64,000 nucleotides of DNA, from assembly GCF_964026565.1 (NCBI RefSeq), contig NZ_OZ032162.1:1054001-1118000 (forward strand), written 5' to 3'. The notes below the pieces were generated by a model. The model made no database searches. It had not been told where the DNA came from and was given only the letters and a program-made list of their open reading frames with translations. Of this stretch, positions 45,118-55,701 are shown in pieces. Source of the stretch: Rickettsia endosymbiont of Ceutorhynchus obstrictus. Its GTDB lineage: Bacteria > Pseudomonadota > Alphaproteobacteria > Rickettsiales > Rickettsiaceae. The translations under genes and the position numbers were made by a program. Position 1 is the stretch's first letter. Every line of letters starts with the position of its first letter.

Positions 45118-47004
45118 TTACTTCTTCTCTATATCTTCAAAATTAGCGTCTACTACTTTTTCGTCATTGGTAGTTTCAGGCTCGGCAGTATTAGTATTTT
45201 CCGCTTGAGATTTATACATTGCTTCACCGACTTTCATACTACTAGCCGTTAATGCTTCCGTTTTTTCTTTAATCTGAGCTACATCTTCCGACTCTAAAAC
45301 AGCTTTTAAACCTGTAATAGCTTCCTCTATTCCGGCTTTATCTTCAGCAGATACCTTATCACCGTAATCTTTAAGAGTCTTCTCGGTAGAATAAATTAGA
45401 CTATCGGCGTTATTTTTAGCTTCAATTAACTCTTTTCGCTTTTTATCTTCTTCGGCATTTTTTTCGGCATCTTTAACCATCTGCTCAATCTCCGCTTCAC
45501 TAAGTCCGCCCGATGCTTGGATAGTTACTTTTTGCTCCTTACCGCTAGCTTTATCTTTAGCGGAAACATGCACTATACCGTTAACGTCAATATCAAAAGT
45601 CACTTCTATTTGCGGCATGCCGCGCGGCGCAGGAGGTATACCTTCAAGATTAAATTGCCCAAGCAATTTATTACTGGCCGCCATTTCTCGCTCACCTTGG
45701 AACACCCGAATAGTTACCGCATGCTGATTATCGTCGGCGGTAGAGAATACTTGGCTCTTTTTGGTCGGAATTGTAGTATTACGATCGATTAACCTGGTAA
45801 ATACGCCTCCAAGTGTTTCAATTCCAAGCGATAAAGGCGTAACGTCTAATAATAATATATCCGTTACTTCTTTATTTAATACTCCCCCTTGAATAGCAGC
45901 ACCGAGTGCCACTACTTCATCAGGATTAACTCCCTTATGCGGTTCACGACCAAAAAACTCTTTAACTTTCTCGATCACTTTCGGCATTCTAGTCATACCG
46001 CCAACCAATACGACTTCCTGAATATCAGAGGCTTTTAAGCCGGCATCCTTTAACGCCTTACGGCAAGGCTCGATAGTATTATCAATTAAATCGGCTACTA
46101 ACGCTTCTAATTTTGCTCTAGTAAATTTAATATTTAAATGTTTCGGACCGGTATTATCTGCCGTAATATAAGGCAAGTTAATATCGGTAGTTAAAGCGGT
46201 AGATAATTCTTTTTTAGCTTTTTCGGCAGCTTCTTTTAAACGTTGCAATGCGAGTGGATCGTTGCGTAAATCGACGCTACTTTCTTTTTTGAATTCATCT
46301 ATTAAATAATTTAATATTCTAGTATCAAAATCTTCACCGCCAAGGAAAGTATCACCGTTAGTCGACTTAACTTCAAATACGCCGTCGCCTATCTCAAGTA
46401 TTGATATATCAAATGTTCCTCCGCCAAGATCATAAACCGCAATGGTTTTACTAGCTGATTTATCGAAGCCGTAAGCAAGGGCCGCAGCCGTCGGCTCGTT
46501 AATTATCCGCAAAACTTCAAGACCGGCAATTTTACCGGCATCCTTTGTTGCCTGACGCTGCGCATCGTTGAAATAAGCAGGTACGGTAATTACCGCTTGC
46601 GTTACCTTCTCGCCTAGATAATTTTCGGCGGTTTCTTTCATTTTTTGCAAAATATAAGCACTAATCTGACTCGGCGAATATTTTTGTCCGTCTACTTCAA
46701 CCCATGCATCGTTATTATCGGCTTTTACTATTTTATAAGGAACAATATCTTGATCCTTTTTAACCATCGGATCGGTAAAATTTCTTCCTATTAATCTTTT
46801 TACCGCAAAAACGGTATTTCTTGGATTAGTTACCGCTTGCCTTTTTGCCGACTGACCGACTAATTTTTCGCCGTTAGCAAAAGCTATGATAGACGGCGTA
46901 GTCCTCTCACCTTCTGAATTTTCTATTACTTTGGGTTCCTTACCCTCCATTACGGCAACACAAGAGTTTGTGGTTCCCAAATCAATACCTATTACTTTTC
47001 CCAT
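45118..47004 (-). CDS. dnaK: DnaK (Hsp70) chaperone
   Basis: 628 residues. The ATPase domain opens [16 protein letters not shown]. The phosphate loop [12 protein letters not shown], the connect motif [13 protein letters not shown] and the linker [16 protein letters not shown] are all standard. The C-terminus ends [19 protein letters not shown] lies 6 bp before the ATG. It folds and protects proteins with DnaJ and GrpE. Confidence 0.99.
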   Translation of the reverse strand: MGKVIGIDLGTTNSCVAVMEGKEPKVIENSEGERTTPSIIAFANGEKLVGQSAKRQAVTNPRNTVFAVKRLIGRNFTDPMVKKDQDIVPYKIVKADNNDAWVEVDGQKYSPSQISAYILQKMKETAENYLGEKVTQAVITVPAYFNDAQRQATKDAGKIAGLEVLRIINEPTAAALAYGFDKSASKTIAVYDLGGGTFDISILEIGDGVFEVKSTNGDTFLGGEDFDTRILNYLIDEFKKESSVDLRNDPLALQRLKEAAEKAKKELSTALTTDINLPYITADNTGPKHLNIKFTRAKLEALVADLIDNTIEPCRKALKDAGLKASDIQEVVLVGGMTRMPKVIEKVKEFFGREPHKGVNPDEVVALGAAIQGGVLNKEVTDILLLDVTPLSLGIETLGGVFTRLIDRNTTIPTKKSQVFSTADDNQHAVTIRVFQGEREMAASNKLLGQFNLEGIPPAPRGMPQIEVTFDIDVNGIVHVSAKDKASGKEQKVTIQASGGLSEAEIEQMVKDAEKNAEEDKKRKELIEAKNNADSLIYSTEKTLKDYGDKVSAEDKAGIEEAITGLKAVLESEDVAQIKEKTEALTASSMKVGEAMYKSQAENTNTAEPETTNDEKVVDANFEDIEKK

Positions 47005-47121
47005 AATTATCCTCTTTAAAATTTTATTCTTGCAGTATTTTCTTATTTGTGTTTATTATACATCTTTTATTATTGACCTTTTTGATATAATGCTAGGGTG
47101 ATAATTTTACAAGAGGAATAA

Positions 47122-48585
47122 ATGAAAAAAGTCTCAATTTTAATAAAAATTTTATTTATCATTAGCTTATTTTTCGTAAATATTGTTAATGCGTCCGGCA
47201 CTTCTAGCACTCTAGAACATACAAAAAAAGCCATAGTGACTATTGACAGTAGAATCGCCGTATCCGCCTATAAGGATATAGGTAGCTGGACCGGTACCGG
47301 TTTTGTAACCGATAAAGAAAACGGTTTTATCGTTACTAACGCGCATGTGATCGGTAGGGCTTCTATCGGCACTTATTTTGTTACCTTTCATAGCGGTCAG
47401 CAAGCCGAGGCAAAACTTATTTATTACGATAGCTGGCAGGATTATGCTATTTTAAAAGTAGCAAAATCAGACTTACCGGAATCGGTTGAACAAATAGTTT
47501 TTTCGGGGGAAGTACCTAAATTAAATCAAAGCGTTTTTGTGGTAGGTAATACCGAAGCGCAAGGTTTTTCCTTTCATAGCGGCTATTTATCCGATTTATA
47601 TAGTATTGACGGCGAGATGCCGCAAGGCTCTTATATAATTAATCTTAATATTACCGGAGGTGCTAGCGGCTCTCCGGTGTTAAATGAAAAAAATGAAGCT
47701 ATCGGCATAATATACGGCGGCGGACAAACTTACGCATTCGCTCTGCACTCGGATTATGTGCAACGTAGTTTAGAGAGCCTTAAAAATAATAAAGTTCCAA
47801 ATAGGAACCATATCGGTATTATTACCGAATTATATTCTTTAAATAAAGCGGTAAGGCATCGTAATTTTCCGCAAGCGGAAATGGATGCATATTTAAAAAA
47901 ATTCCCCGACGCACGAAATAGAGTAGTGATTGTAAAAACTATTATACCGGCCTCTCCTGCTGAAAAGCTTCTTAAACCGGGTGATATTATTTGGGAAATT
48001 AACAATATAGAACTCGGCGGCAATCTTACCGTATTCGATAAAGAAATGGATAATAGTAAAAACACTAATATTAAACTGACAATTTACCGAGAAGGGAAAA
48101 AAATAGAACAAACTATAGATTTATATAATATCAATAATAACAAAATAGAGCAGCTTGTTAATTTCGGCGGTGCAATCTTTTTTGAAGCCGATGATTATTG
48201 TAGCAGCAAATCAGGTGTACCTCTTAAAGCATTGACGATAGCAACTGTTCAATCGGGCAGCAGCTTTAGTGCTATACCTGCTTATTTTACCCAAGATTAT
48301 AAAAATTTATATAGAACTCATATCTATGAGATAGAGAATCATAAATTAGATAATATTAAGGATTTAATAAAATATATGCCTGATATTACTAAAGAAAAAT
48401 TTATAACTATTCGATTTAGAAATTATCAACCTTATTATTCTTCTTTCGGTCATAGTTTTATTTCTTCACATGATGATATGATAGCCGATATAGTCCTCGA
48501 TTCTATCGATACCAAACCGTATATATTAAAGTATAATAGCATCTCTAACGAATGGAGTACGGAGGATATAGAGTTAAGGGATTAA
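47122..48585 (+). CDS. Periplasmic trypsin-like serine protease with a PDZ domain (Deg/HtrA-like)
   Basis: 487 residues. A signal peptide (1-24, ending VNASG) is followed by a trypsin-like domain with His75 in TNAHVIG, Asp107 in WQDYAILKV and Ser182 in GGASGSP. That last site is a variant of the GNSGGP site, with Ser at the usual third place. A PDZ-like region (about 225-340) contains SPAEKLLKPGDIIWEINNIE. The last 140 residues are unrecognised. It probably degrades or senses misfolded proteins. AGAGGA lies 5 bp before the ATG. It is divergent from dnaK, consistent with a stress-response neighbourhood. Confidence 0.87.
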   Translation: MKKVSILIKILFIISLFFVNIVNASGTSSTLEHTKKAIVTIDSRIAVSAYKDIGSWTGTGFVTDKENGFIVTNAHVIGRASIGTYFVTFHSGQQAEAKLIYYDSWQDYAILKVAKSDLPESVEQIVFSGEVPKLNQSVFVVGNTEAQGFSFHSGYLSDLYSIDGEMPQGSYIINLNITGGASGSPVLNEKNEAIGIIYGGGQTYAFALHSDYVQRSLESLKNNKVPNRNHIGIITELYSLNKAVRHRNFPQAEMDAYLKKFPDARNRVVIVKTIIPASPAEKLLKPGDIIWEINNIELGGNLTVFDKEMDNSKNTNIKLTIYREGKKIEQTIDLYNINNNKIEQLVNFGGAIFFEADDYCSSKSGVPLKALTIATVQSGSSFSAIPAYFTQDYKNLYRTHIYEIENHKLDNIKDLIKYMPDITKEKFITIRFRNYQPYYSSFGHSFISSHDDMIADIVLDSIDTKPYILKYNSISNEWSTEDIELRD

Positions 48586-48589
48586 AATT

Positions 48590-48850
48590 TATTCTATGTC
48601 ATTCCTGTGAGGCATTGTTGCGTGGATTGAAATTAATAAACTCGTCATGGCGAAGCCACGAAGTGGCTGTGGCCATCCAGGCTATCCCGAATGCAATGAG
48701 GGATTTAATTAGAATACTAAACAAGTTTAGTATAAAATATGTTTTACTGGATGGCCACGGCACCAAGAGGTGCCTCGCCATGACGATTCCAGAAGCCATG
48801 CAACAACACCTTCCCGTGAAAACGGGAGTCTAGACTTTTTTCCCTTGTCA
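48590..48850. repeat. Family E element inside a family A/D composite
   Basis: GTCATTCCTGTGAGGCATTGTTGCGTGG begins the composite in pieces. The E element runs from GTCATGGCGAAGCCACG (about 48646) through ACTAAACAAGTTTAGTA to TGCCTCGCCATGACG (about 48786). Then come GCCATGCAACAACACC and a truncated A inner part. Confidence 0.78.
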
Positions 48851-48867
48851 TGCTGAATTATTTTTTA

Positions 48868-49146
48868 CTAATTTATTTTTCTTTTAAATAATTTATAAAC
48901 TTCTGCATCATTTCTTTTTCCTATTATAAAAATATAAAATATTTCTTTATTTTTTTGATAAATTATCCGAAATTCTCCTACATCTACTCGATGATACTGT
49001 TCTTCAGAGCCTTTTAACAGTTTGCTATCGTGCGGATGAGCTATTACCTCGCTTAGTTCTTTAATCTTAATTGCTATTTGTCTTGATTGTTTCGGGTTTA
49101 GTTTTTCTATAAATTTTTGTGAATCTTTTGATATTATTAGAGTCAT
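48868..49146 (-). CDS. RelE/ParE-superfamily toxin
   Basis: 92 residues. Pattern of the RelE fold: FIEKLNPKQSRQIAIKIKEL, then LLKGSEEQYHRVDVGEFRIIYQ with the conserved Arg pair, and YIFIIGKRNDAEVYKLF. RelE-type toxins cleave mRNA on the ribosome. It follows its antitoxin by 3 bp. The frame is intact, so the pair may be active. Confidence 0.9.
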   Translation of the reverse strand: MTLIISKDSQKFIEKLNPKQSRQIAIKIKELSEVIAHPHDSKLLKGSEEQYHRVDVGEFRIIYQKNKEIFYIFIIGKRNDAEVYKLFKRKIN

Positions 49147-49149
49147 AAT

Positions 49150-49401
49150 TTACTGCTCTAACATTTTAGTTAAAAAATTTGCACTTTCTTTTTCTGAAAG
49201 AAAACCTTTTTTGCTAGCATTTTTTGCTTGCGTTATCCAATACATATCTTCAAGTTGATTAAATTTTTCATATTCTTCATGAGAGATAAGAACTGCAGCA
49301 GGTTTACCATACTTATTTATAATTACCGGTCCTTTCATTGCATCATTCATTAATTCTCCAAAATTATTTTGTGCTATTTTACTACTAATATTTTTTTCCA
49401 T
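49150..49401 (-). CDS. Phd/YefM-type antitoxin
   Basis: 83 residues. The DNA-binding half has NFGELMNDAMKGPVIINKYGKPAAVLISHEEYEKF, typical of Phd/YefM. The C-terminal half (NASKKGFLSEKESANFLTKMLEQ) should bind the toxin. It is first in the operon and probably represses it from the palindromes upstream. Confidence 0.9.
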   Translation of the reverse strand: MEKNISSKIAQNNFGELMNDAMKGPVIINKYGKPAAVLISHEEYEKFNQLEDMYWITQAKNASKKGFLSEKESANFLTKMLEQ

Positions 49402-49421
49402 ATTATTTACCTAATGATTTA

Positions 49422-49475
49422 TAGTTATGATCACTATAACATATATAATAGTTATTATCAATATAATAGCTATTA
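49422..49475. promoter_or_regulatory. Candidate operator of the RelE-type pair
   Basis: Repeated TAATAG/CTATTA motifs, with the perfect 12-bp palindrome TAATAGCTATTA (49464-49475) and the near-palindrome ATAGTTATGATCACTATAAC (49421-49440). They are 20-75 bp before the antitoxin start. Assigned from symmetry and position. Confidence 0.4.
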
Positions 49476-49599
49476 CTGCTATCTTAATTTATTTCACTAA
49501 GAAATAACAAACAAACCCACGAAGATAACAAAAAGCAATCCTTGAAAGCAAAATAATATATCACTATAATAGACTTAAATTAATATAGGCAGCGCAATC

Positions 49600-52308
49600 G
49601 TGACTAATAATAAAGATTATCCTAATTTAATACCGGTAAATATCGAAGACGAGATGAAATCGTCTTATCTTGATTATGCAATGAGCGTTATAGTAAGCAG
49701 GGCAATACCGGATGTGCGGGACGGACTGAAACCCGTACACCGCCGTATAATTTACTCAATGTACGAAGCCGGTAATCACGCCGGCAAACCTTATCGCAAA
49801 TCGGCAAGAATAGTCGGTGACACAATGGGTAAATATCATCCACACGGCGATAGTGCTATTTATGATTCATTAGTTCGTATGGCGCAGGATTTTTCGTTGC
49901 GTCTACCGCTCGTTGACGGTCAAGGTAATTTCGGTTCAATAGACGGCGACGCCGCGGCGGCAATGAGATATACCGAATCGCGCCTTGCCAAGGTTGCCCA
50001 TAAATTAATAGAAGATATCGACAAAGAAACTGTAGGCTTCGTTCCCAATTATGACGGTTCCGAAGAAGAGCCGTTAGTCTTACCTTCAATATTCCCTAAT
50101 TTACTAGTTAACGGTAGCGGTGGTATTGCTGTCGGTATGGCGACCAATATCCCTCCCCATAATCTCGGTGAAGTTATTGATGCTTGTTGTTTATATGTCG
50201 ATAATAACGATATAGATATTTTGGACCTTCTAGAAGTAGTAAAAGGTCCTGATTTCCCGACCGGCTCAATGATTTTAGGCACGCACGGTATCAAATCGGC
50301 ATATTTAACAGGGCGTGGAAGTATCATAACAAGAGGACGGGCGCGAATTGATGATCTTTCAAATAATAGACAAGCTATTATTATTACCGAAATTCCTTAT
50401 ATGGTCAATAAAGCCAAATTGGTAGAGAAAATTGCCGAAATGGTTAAGGAAAAGCGTATTGAAGGTATTAGTGATTTACGTGATGAATCAAATAAAAACG
50501 GTATAAAAATATATATCGAGCTAAAAAAAGACGTGGTAGCGGAAATAGTATTAAATCAAATATATGCCTGTACTCAACTCCAAACAAGCTTTGGCGTGAT
50601 TATGCTTGCCCTGAAAGACGGGTTACCGAAAGTTATGAATTTAAAAGAGGTGATCAGCGCTTTTGTTCATTTTCGGGAAGTAGTAATTACTAATCGCACG
50701 ATATATTTACTTAATAAAGCCAGAGATAGAGCGCATATATTACTCGGACTCACTATCGCAGTTAGTAATATCGACGAAATTATCCGTATAATTAAATCGG
50801 CCCGTGATCCAAATAGTGCGAAACAAGAATTAATGGCAAGAAATTGGGACGCTCAAAGTATTTTACCGCTCGTGAAGCTAGTTGACGATAAAGCTATGAT
50901 AGATGACCAAGGAAGATGTTATTTTACCGAAGCTCAAACTAAGGCTATCTTAGAAATGAGATTGCAACGTTTAACAGCTATGGAAAAAAATAAGTTAGAA
51001 GAAGATCTTAAAAATCTTGCTACCGAAGTTAGTGAATATCTTAATATCCTTGAATCACGGGATAGACTTTTAGAAATTTTAAAAGATGAATTAATTAAGG
51101 TTAAAGAAGAATTTGCTACCCCTCGCCTCACCTCGATTGAATTCGGTGATTTCGATCAGGATATGGAAGATTTAATTCAGCGTGAAGAAATGGTAGTAAC
51201 CGTAACGCTTGGTGGTTATATAAAACGTGTTCCTCTAACGAGCTATCGAGCGCAAAAACGCGGCGGCAAAGGTAGGTCGGGTCTATCAATGAGGGATGAA
51301 GATATTACCACTCAAATATTTGTCGGTAGTACTCATACGCCGATGCTGTTCTTTTCCAATATCGGGCAAGTTTATAGCTTAAAGCTTTATAAATTACCGC
51401 TAAGCAATCCGCAAGGGAAAGGTAGACCGATTGTTAATATTTTACCTTTAAAAGATAAAGAATATATTACTAATATTATGCCGCTGCCGGAAAATCAAGA
51501 TGAGTGGGATAATTTAAATATTATGTTTGCAACTTCTTTAGGGAATATTAGAAGAAGTGATTTAGTGGATTTCAAACGTATCCAAGCAAACGGCAAAATC
51601 GCCATCAGGCTTGACGATAATGACAAATTAGTGGACGTAAAAGTTTGCAAAGAAGAAGAACATATTTTACTTGCCACAAAAGCCGGTAAAGCTTTAAGAT
51701 TTCCGGTTGAATCACTCCGAATTATCAAAAGCCGTACCTCTGACGGCGTCCGAGGAATGAGACTAGCAAAAGATGACTCGGTAATTTCTATGACCGTGCT
51801 TAAAGGCGTTTCTTGTACTATGGAAGAGCGCGAAGCTTATTTATCAATCCCGACGGAGCGAAGGCTCGCAATTGCTAAGGGAGAAGCATTTTCACCGGAA
51901 GAACTCGGCTCAACGCTCAGCTCAGAGATGATTTTACAAATGGCAATTTCAGAAGAATTTATTATGACCGTTAGCGAAAACGGTTTCGGTAAAAGAAGCT
52001 CGGCTTACGGCTATAGAATTACTAATCGCGGCGGCAGCGGCATTGTCAATATGGATATATCCGACAAAACCGGTCTTGTGGTCGGTGTAATGCCCGTTGC
52101 TATGGATGATGAATTAATGTTAATTACTAATAGCGGTAAGTTAATTCGTTGTAAACTCGAATCGGTGCGTATAACAGGGCGTAATACCGGCGGGGTAATT
52201 TTGTTTAAAACCGAAGAAAATGAAAAAGTCGTATCCGTATCATTAATTGCCGAAAATTCTGATGACGAAGAGGAAAGTGAAATTGAAGAGGAAGCTAAAG
52301 AAATATAA
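49600..52308 (+). CDS. gyrA: DNA gyrase subunit A
   Basis: 902 residues. The breakage-reunion domain carries the catalytic Tyr124 in [10 protein letters not shown]. The quinolone-resistance region reads [10 protein letters not shown], with Ser85 and Asp89 matching E. coli Ser83 and Asp87, the sensitive state. The GyrA-box QKRGGKGR (near residue 552) and the C-terminal beta-pinwheel repeats are present; the tail is acidic. The frame begins with GTG at 49600, preceded by AGGCAG. It introduces negative supercoils with GyrB. Confidence 0.98.
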   Translation: MTNNKDYPNLIPVNIEDEMKSSYLDYAMSVIVSRAIPDVRDGLKPVHRRIIYSMYEAGNHAGKPYRKSARIVGDTMGKYHPHGDSAIYDSLVRMAQDFSLRLPLVDGQGNFGSIDGDAAAAMRYTESRLAKVAHKLIEDIDKETVGFVPNYDGSEEEPLVLPSIFPNLLVNGSGGIAVGMATNIPPHNLGEVIDACCLYVDNNDIDILDLLEVVKGPDFPTGSMILGTHGIKSAYLTGRGSIITRGRARIDDLSNNRQAIIITEIPYMVNKAKLVEKIAEMVKEKRIEGISDLRDESNKNGIKIYIELKKDVVAEIVLNQIYACTQLQTSFGVIMLALKDGLPKVMNLKEVISAFVHFREVVITNRTIYLLNKARDRAHILLGLTIAVSNIDEIIRIIKSARDPNSAKQELMARNWDAQSILPLVKLVDDKAMIDDQGRCYFTEAQTKAILEMRLQRLTAMEKNKLEEDLKNLATEVSEYLNILESRDRLLEILKDELIKVKEEFATPRLTSIEFGDFDQDMEDLIQREEMVVTVTLGGYIKRVPLTSYRAQKRGGKGRSGLSMRDEDITTQIFVGSTHTPMLFFSNIGQVYSLKLYKLPLSNPQGKGRPIVNILPLKDKEYITNIMPLPENQDEWDNLNIMFATSLGNIRRSDLVDFKRIQANGKIAIRLDDNDKLVDVKVCKEEEHILLATKAGKALRFPVESLRIIKSRTSDGVRGMRLAKDDSVISMTVLKGVSCTMEEREAYLSIPTERRLAIAKGEAFSPEELGSTLSSEMILQMAISEEFIMTVSENGFGKRSSAYGYRITNRGGSGIVNMDISDKTGLVVGVMPVAMDDELMLITNSGKLIRCKLESVRITGRNTGGVILFKTEENEKVVSVSLIAENSDDEEESEIEEEAKEI

Positions 52309-52354
52309 TAGTATTTTATAAATGTTCCGGCAAAAAACCGCCTATTTGTGCAGC

Positions 52355-52474
52355 TCACAAGGTTTTATACAGTCCATTATTCATTAAAAGTGCATTATGC
52401 GTACCGTCTTCGATAATTTTCCCTTTATCAAAAACCAAAATGCGACTCATATGCAAAAGAGTCGATAAACGATG
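52355..52474 (-). pseudogene. C-terminal fragment of an ABC exporter
   Basis: The 39 residues [20 protein letters not shown] and onward, up to GLYKTL and stop, are the end of an ABC ATPase domain from the switch histidine. They match the C-terminus of the exporter at 33023-34792 ([20 protein letters not shown]). Everything upstream is replaced by a family A element that abuts the first codon. The rest of the gene is not found in the next 700 bp. Confidence 0.85.
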
Positions 52475-53145
52475 GCGTTGTTGCATGACTCAAATTTTCG
52501 ATGTTATTCCCGTAAAAACGGGAATCCAGCCTTACTTATGTCATGCTGAACTTGTTTCAGCATCTAATTACCCAAATATCCTGAAATAAATTCAGGATGA
52601 CTTAAAAGTATTTTTTCTAGATTCCCGTTTTCAAGCGTTGTTGCATGGCTCGAAAATTAATAAAAATCCGTCATGGCGAAGCCACGAAGTGGCTGTGGCC
52701 ATCTAGGCTATCCCGAATATAATTAGGGATTTAATTAGAATACTAAACAAGTTTAGTATAAAAATATGTTTATACTTAGATGGCCACGGCGCCAAGAGGC
52801 GCCTCGCCATGACGATTCCGGTAGCCATGCAACAACGCCCGCAGGCGGGAATCCAGAAAATGTTTAAGCAAATTGTGTGGTAAATTTTTGTGTAGTTTTG
52901 TTTATTTTGGGTATTTTTTCTGGATTCCCGCCTGCGCGGGAATGACATACGGCACTTTTTTAGAGCCACGCAACAAAGCCGCGACCAAAGGGAGTGCGGC
53001 AATCCAGAAAATAATAAGTTTCATAGCATTTTTTGCTATTTTTTCCTAGATTGCCACGTCGATGCTACACATCTCCTCGCAATGACGGGGTAAGATCGAG
53101 CCATGCAACAAGGCTCACCGTAGCTAGAAATAACATTATGGATGC
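52475..53145. repeat. Large nest of families A, E and D
   Basis: A family A copy (52475-52654) almost identical to 17326-17504. An E element follows, from GTCATGGCGAAGCCACG (about 52671) to CGCCTCGCCATGACG (about 52813). Another A body follows with an unrelated middle (52850-52920) in place of the usual inner palindromes. Last are D arms (GCGACCAAAGGGAGTGCGGC, CTCCTCGCAATGACGG) and CCATGCAACAAGGC. No gene. Confidence 0.82.
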
Positions 53146-53164
53146 TTGCAAAAAATGCAAGCCT

Positions 53165-54514
53165 TTAAGAAAACAACTTACCCATACCTTGGCGCATGAG
53201 GCTTTTAGGATTCATATTACTTGCTTTTTTCATCATATCGCTTATTTGCTTGAACTGCTTTAATAGTATATTGACTTTTTGAACAGTCGTACCTGCTCCT
53301 TGCGCGATACGTTTCCGACGTGAAGCATTAAGTATATCGGGGGTTTTTCTTTCTTTCGGGGTCATAGATAAGATAATAGCCACTTGCTGCTCAATTAACT
53401 TACCGCTTAATTTAGATTGATCAATTTGATCCATAATTTTACCGGCACCCGGTAGCATATTAACGATACCGCTAAAACCGCCGAGTTTTTTAATACTTCG
53501 CATTTGCTGGAGATAATCATTTAAATCAAATTTACCCTTTTTCATCCTAGCAGCTATTTTTTCTGCCTCTTCCCTATCTACTATATTTGCTGCTTTTTCG
53601 ACAAAAGAGAGTATATCCCCCATATCTAATATTCTTGAGGCTATGCGTTCAGCATCAAATTCTTCTAAATCGGTTAATTTCTCGCCGCTACTTAAGAATT
53701 TTATCGGCTTTTTGGTAATATATTTTACGCTTAAGGCAGCTCCACCTTTAGAATCGCCGTCAATTCTTGATAAAATTAGCCCCGAAATTTCTAATTTTTG
53801 ATTAAAACTACTAGCCGTTACTACTGCATCTTGTCCCGTCATACTATCAATTACTAATAATGTTTCTGCCGGCTTTACTAGCTCTTTTATAGCCAAAGCC
53901 TCTTCCATCATTTCGTTATCAATCTGTAACCTACCGGCCGTGTCGTATATTACAACGTCATAAGCTGATATTTTTGATTCCACAAGCGCCCGTTTGACAA
54001 TATCAAGCGGCTTCTCGGTTGATATAATAGGGAGCGAATCAACTTCTATCGATTTTGCAAGTATTGCTAATTGTTCCTGCGCAGCCGGACGATAAATATC
54101 AAGCGATACTAGCAGAACTTTTTTATTTTGATTTTTAAGCCGTAAGGCGAGTTTTGCGCTAGCGGTAGTTTTACCGCTTCCTTGTAAGCCCACCGCTAAG
54201 ATATTTACCGGCGGTTTTGAATTTAATTGTAACTTTGCTTCATTTGAGTCCGATGCAAGAAGATTTATCATTTCTTCATGAATGATTTTAATTATCATCT
54301 GCCCCGGTGAGACGGATTTGATAACCTCCTGCCCTAAAGCTTTCTGTTTTACTTCCGCTATAAAATCTTTAACTACCGGTAATGCTACATCAGATTCAAG
54401 AAGAGCAACTCTTATATCTCTCATAGCATCGTCTATTTGAGTTTCCGATAAAGTACCGGAACTTCTAATATGATCAAAAATTTTTGTTAAATTTTGTGTT
54501 AATGTTTTAAACAT
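53165..54514 (-). CDS. ffh: Ffh, signal recognition particle GTPase
   Basis: 449 residues from the ATG at 54514 (MFKTLTQNLTKIF). The N-domain is followed by the G-domain with GLQGSGKTTASAKLA, DTAGRLQID and SRIDGDSKGGAALS, and the Met-rich M-domain from about 300 with GQ-like SIKKLGGFSGIVNMLPG and RKRIAQGAG. It ends MRQGMGKLFS. It targets nascent membrane proteins with 4.5S RNA. The frame extends 14 codons upstream but lacks homology there. Confidence 0.97.
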   Translation of the reverse strand: MFKTLTQNLTKIFDHIRSSGTLSETQIDDAMRDIRVALLESDVALPVVKDFIAEVKQKALGQEVIKSVSPGQMIIKIIHEEMINLLASDSNEAKLQLNSKPPVNILAVGLQGSGKTTASAKLALRLKNQNKKVLLVSLDIYRPAAQEQLAILAKSIEVDSLPIISTEKPLDIVKRALVESKISAYDVVIYDTAGRLQIDNEMMEEALAIKELVKPAETLLVIDSMTGQDAVVTASSFNQKLEISGLILSRIDGDSKGGAALSVKYITKKPIKFLSSGEKLTDLEEFDAERIASRILDMGDILSFVEKAANIVDREEAEKIAARMKKGKFDLNDYLQQMRSIKKLGGFSGIVNMLPGAGKIMDQIDQSKLSGKLIEQQVAIILSMTPKERKTPDILNASRRKRIAQGAGTTVQKVNILLKQFKQISDMMKKASNMNPKSLMRQGMGKLFS

Positions 54515-54928
54515 ATAATTAAAATTATTCTGTGAGATTATTAAGGCAACCCACACCTAAAGTGAAAGTCAATCGTGTATAATTAGTATAATATATTTAG
54601 GGTCTAATATATTCACACCCCTATTATTTAGCAACAATATATAATATTTTATTTTTAAGTATTTTTAGTTATACAATCTTTTTGATACAGAATACAACTA
54701 GTAATTATGTTATTATTTTAGAAAATAACTTAATTTTCTTGATTATTTTTATTATTTTGCTAATATGCAAACCGTTAATGATGTTTAAACTCCATTATTG
54801 CAAAATAATCTATTAAATTTCAACCACAATAACAAAAAGCTATTGTTTTTAGGATTAAGTTCAATATTTATTACTTCTTTCTAATTAATTTAATAGATTA
54901 TTTAATAATATTACAAATGGAGTTAAAA
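54515..54928. other. AT-rich divergent spacer between ffh and the TPR-like gene
   Basis: About 410 bp without repeat families A-E and with no open frame of note. It must contain the promoters for ffh and for the downstream small gene. No RNA gene is recognisable. Confidence 0.5.
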
Positions 54929-55186
54929 ATGACCGATAAAAATAAAGTTGATACAAGTTATTATGATGCAATAATAGAGTCAAAGAATTTAAGTAGAATG
55001 AATGAAGTAGTAAAATATTGTGATGAAAAATTAAAACTTAATCCTTATGATATCGTTGCATTATATCGCAAATCCGAAGCATTAGAAGCTTTTGGAAAAA
55101 TAGAAGACGCAATAGAGATATTAAAAAAAGCTCTTATTGCCGTTGCTAAATTAAGTAAAGAAAATGAAAAAGGATATAATAATTAA
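54929..55186 (+). CDS. Small TPR-like protein
   Basis: 85 residues. Two helical repeats, NLSRMNEVVKYCDEKLKLNPYDIVALYRKSEALEAFGKIEDAIEILKKAL, match the TPR spacing (N-P-Y-D then A-x-x-G). I chose the ATG at 54929 because GGAG lies 8 bp upstream; an ATG 12 bp earlier lacks a site. Probably a protein-binding module. It heads a group of three plus-strand genes of unknown role. Confidence 0.7.
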   Translation: MTDKNKVDTSYYDAIIESKNLSRMNEVVKYCDEKLKLNPYDIVALYRKSEALEAFGKIEDAIEILKKALIAVAKLSKENEKGYNN

Positions 55187-55337
55187 AAATTCTACGTTTT
55201 TGCTTTTTAAAATTTTTATATGAGTTGATACTATGCGTGCTTATGAGGTTGTTAGCTTAAAACAATACTTGATAAATTGTTAATAATTTAGTATGTAGTT
55301 AGCAGTCATTGAAGAAAATAAGTAAAATGAGAACGCT

Positions 55338-55673
55338 ATGTTAGATTATGATATTAAATTGATCGGACCTAAAGTTGAAGAAATATACCCTTCGATGAAA
55401 GCTGGATTAGAAAAATTTTCTGATAATGAAGGAAAAATTAATTATGTGCGAGGTAGATTATTTGAATGCATACAGAATGATGATATTATTACTGCTTTAG
55501 CAATAGTTGATTGTTTTATCGGGATTACCGGAAATTCAGGTAAAGATTTGAGCCTGCAAAAAAATGACTCTGATTTAATATCTATAGAAAAAATGGCTTA
55601 TGATACGGAACACGGCGATTTTGCTTTTAGTTTTATTGGACAATGTAAAGCTTTACATTATTTTGATGAATAA
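55338..55673 (+). CDS. Protein of unknown function (111 residues)
   Basis: No family is recognised. It is predicted soluble and mainly helical, with the central stretch GKINYVRGRLFECIQNDDIITALAIVDCFIGITGNSGKDLSL and an acidic end. It lies 151 bp after the TPR-like gene and 28 bp before the 629-residue gene, on the same strand, so cotranscription with the latter is likely. Confidence 0.6.
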   Translation: MLDYDIKLIGPKVEEIYPSMKAGLEKFSDNEGKINYVRGRLFECIQNDDIITALAIVDCFIGITGNSGKDLSLQKNDSDLISIEKMAYDTEHGDFAFSFIGQCKALHYFDE

Positions 55674-55701
55674 TAACTAACCTTATAATATTAATAAAAG
55701 A

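Noticed and set aside
45517..45792. Open frame opposite dnaK.
   Set aside because: Shadow of dnaK; no independent start signal or family.
47084..47110. TTGACC and TATAAT close together before the protease gene, as a promoter.
   Set aside because: The two boxes are only 7 bp apart, far from the 16-18 bp needed, so they do not make a sigma-70 promoter.
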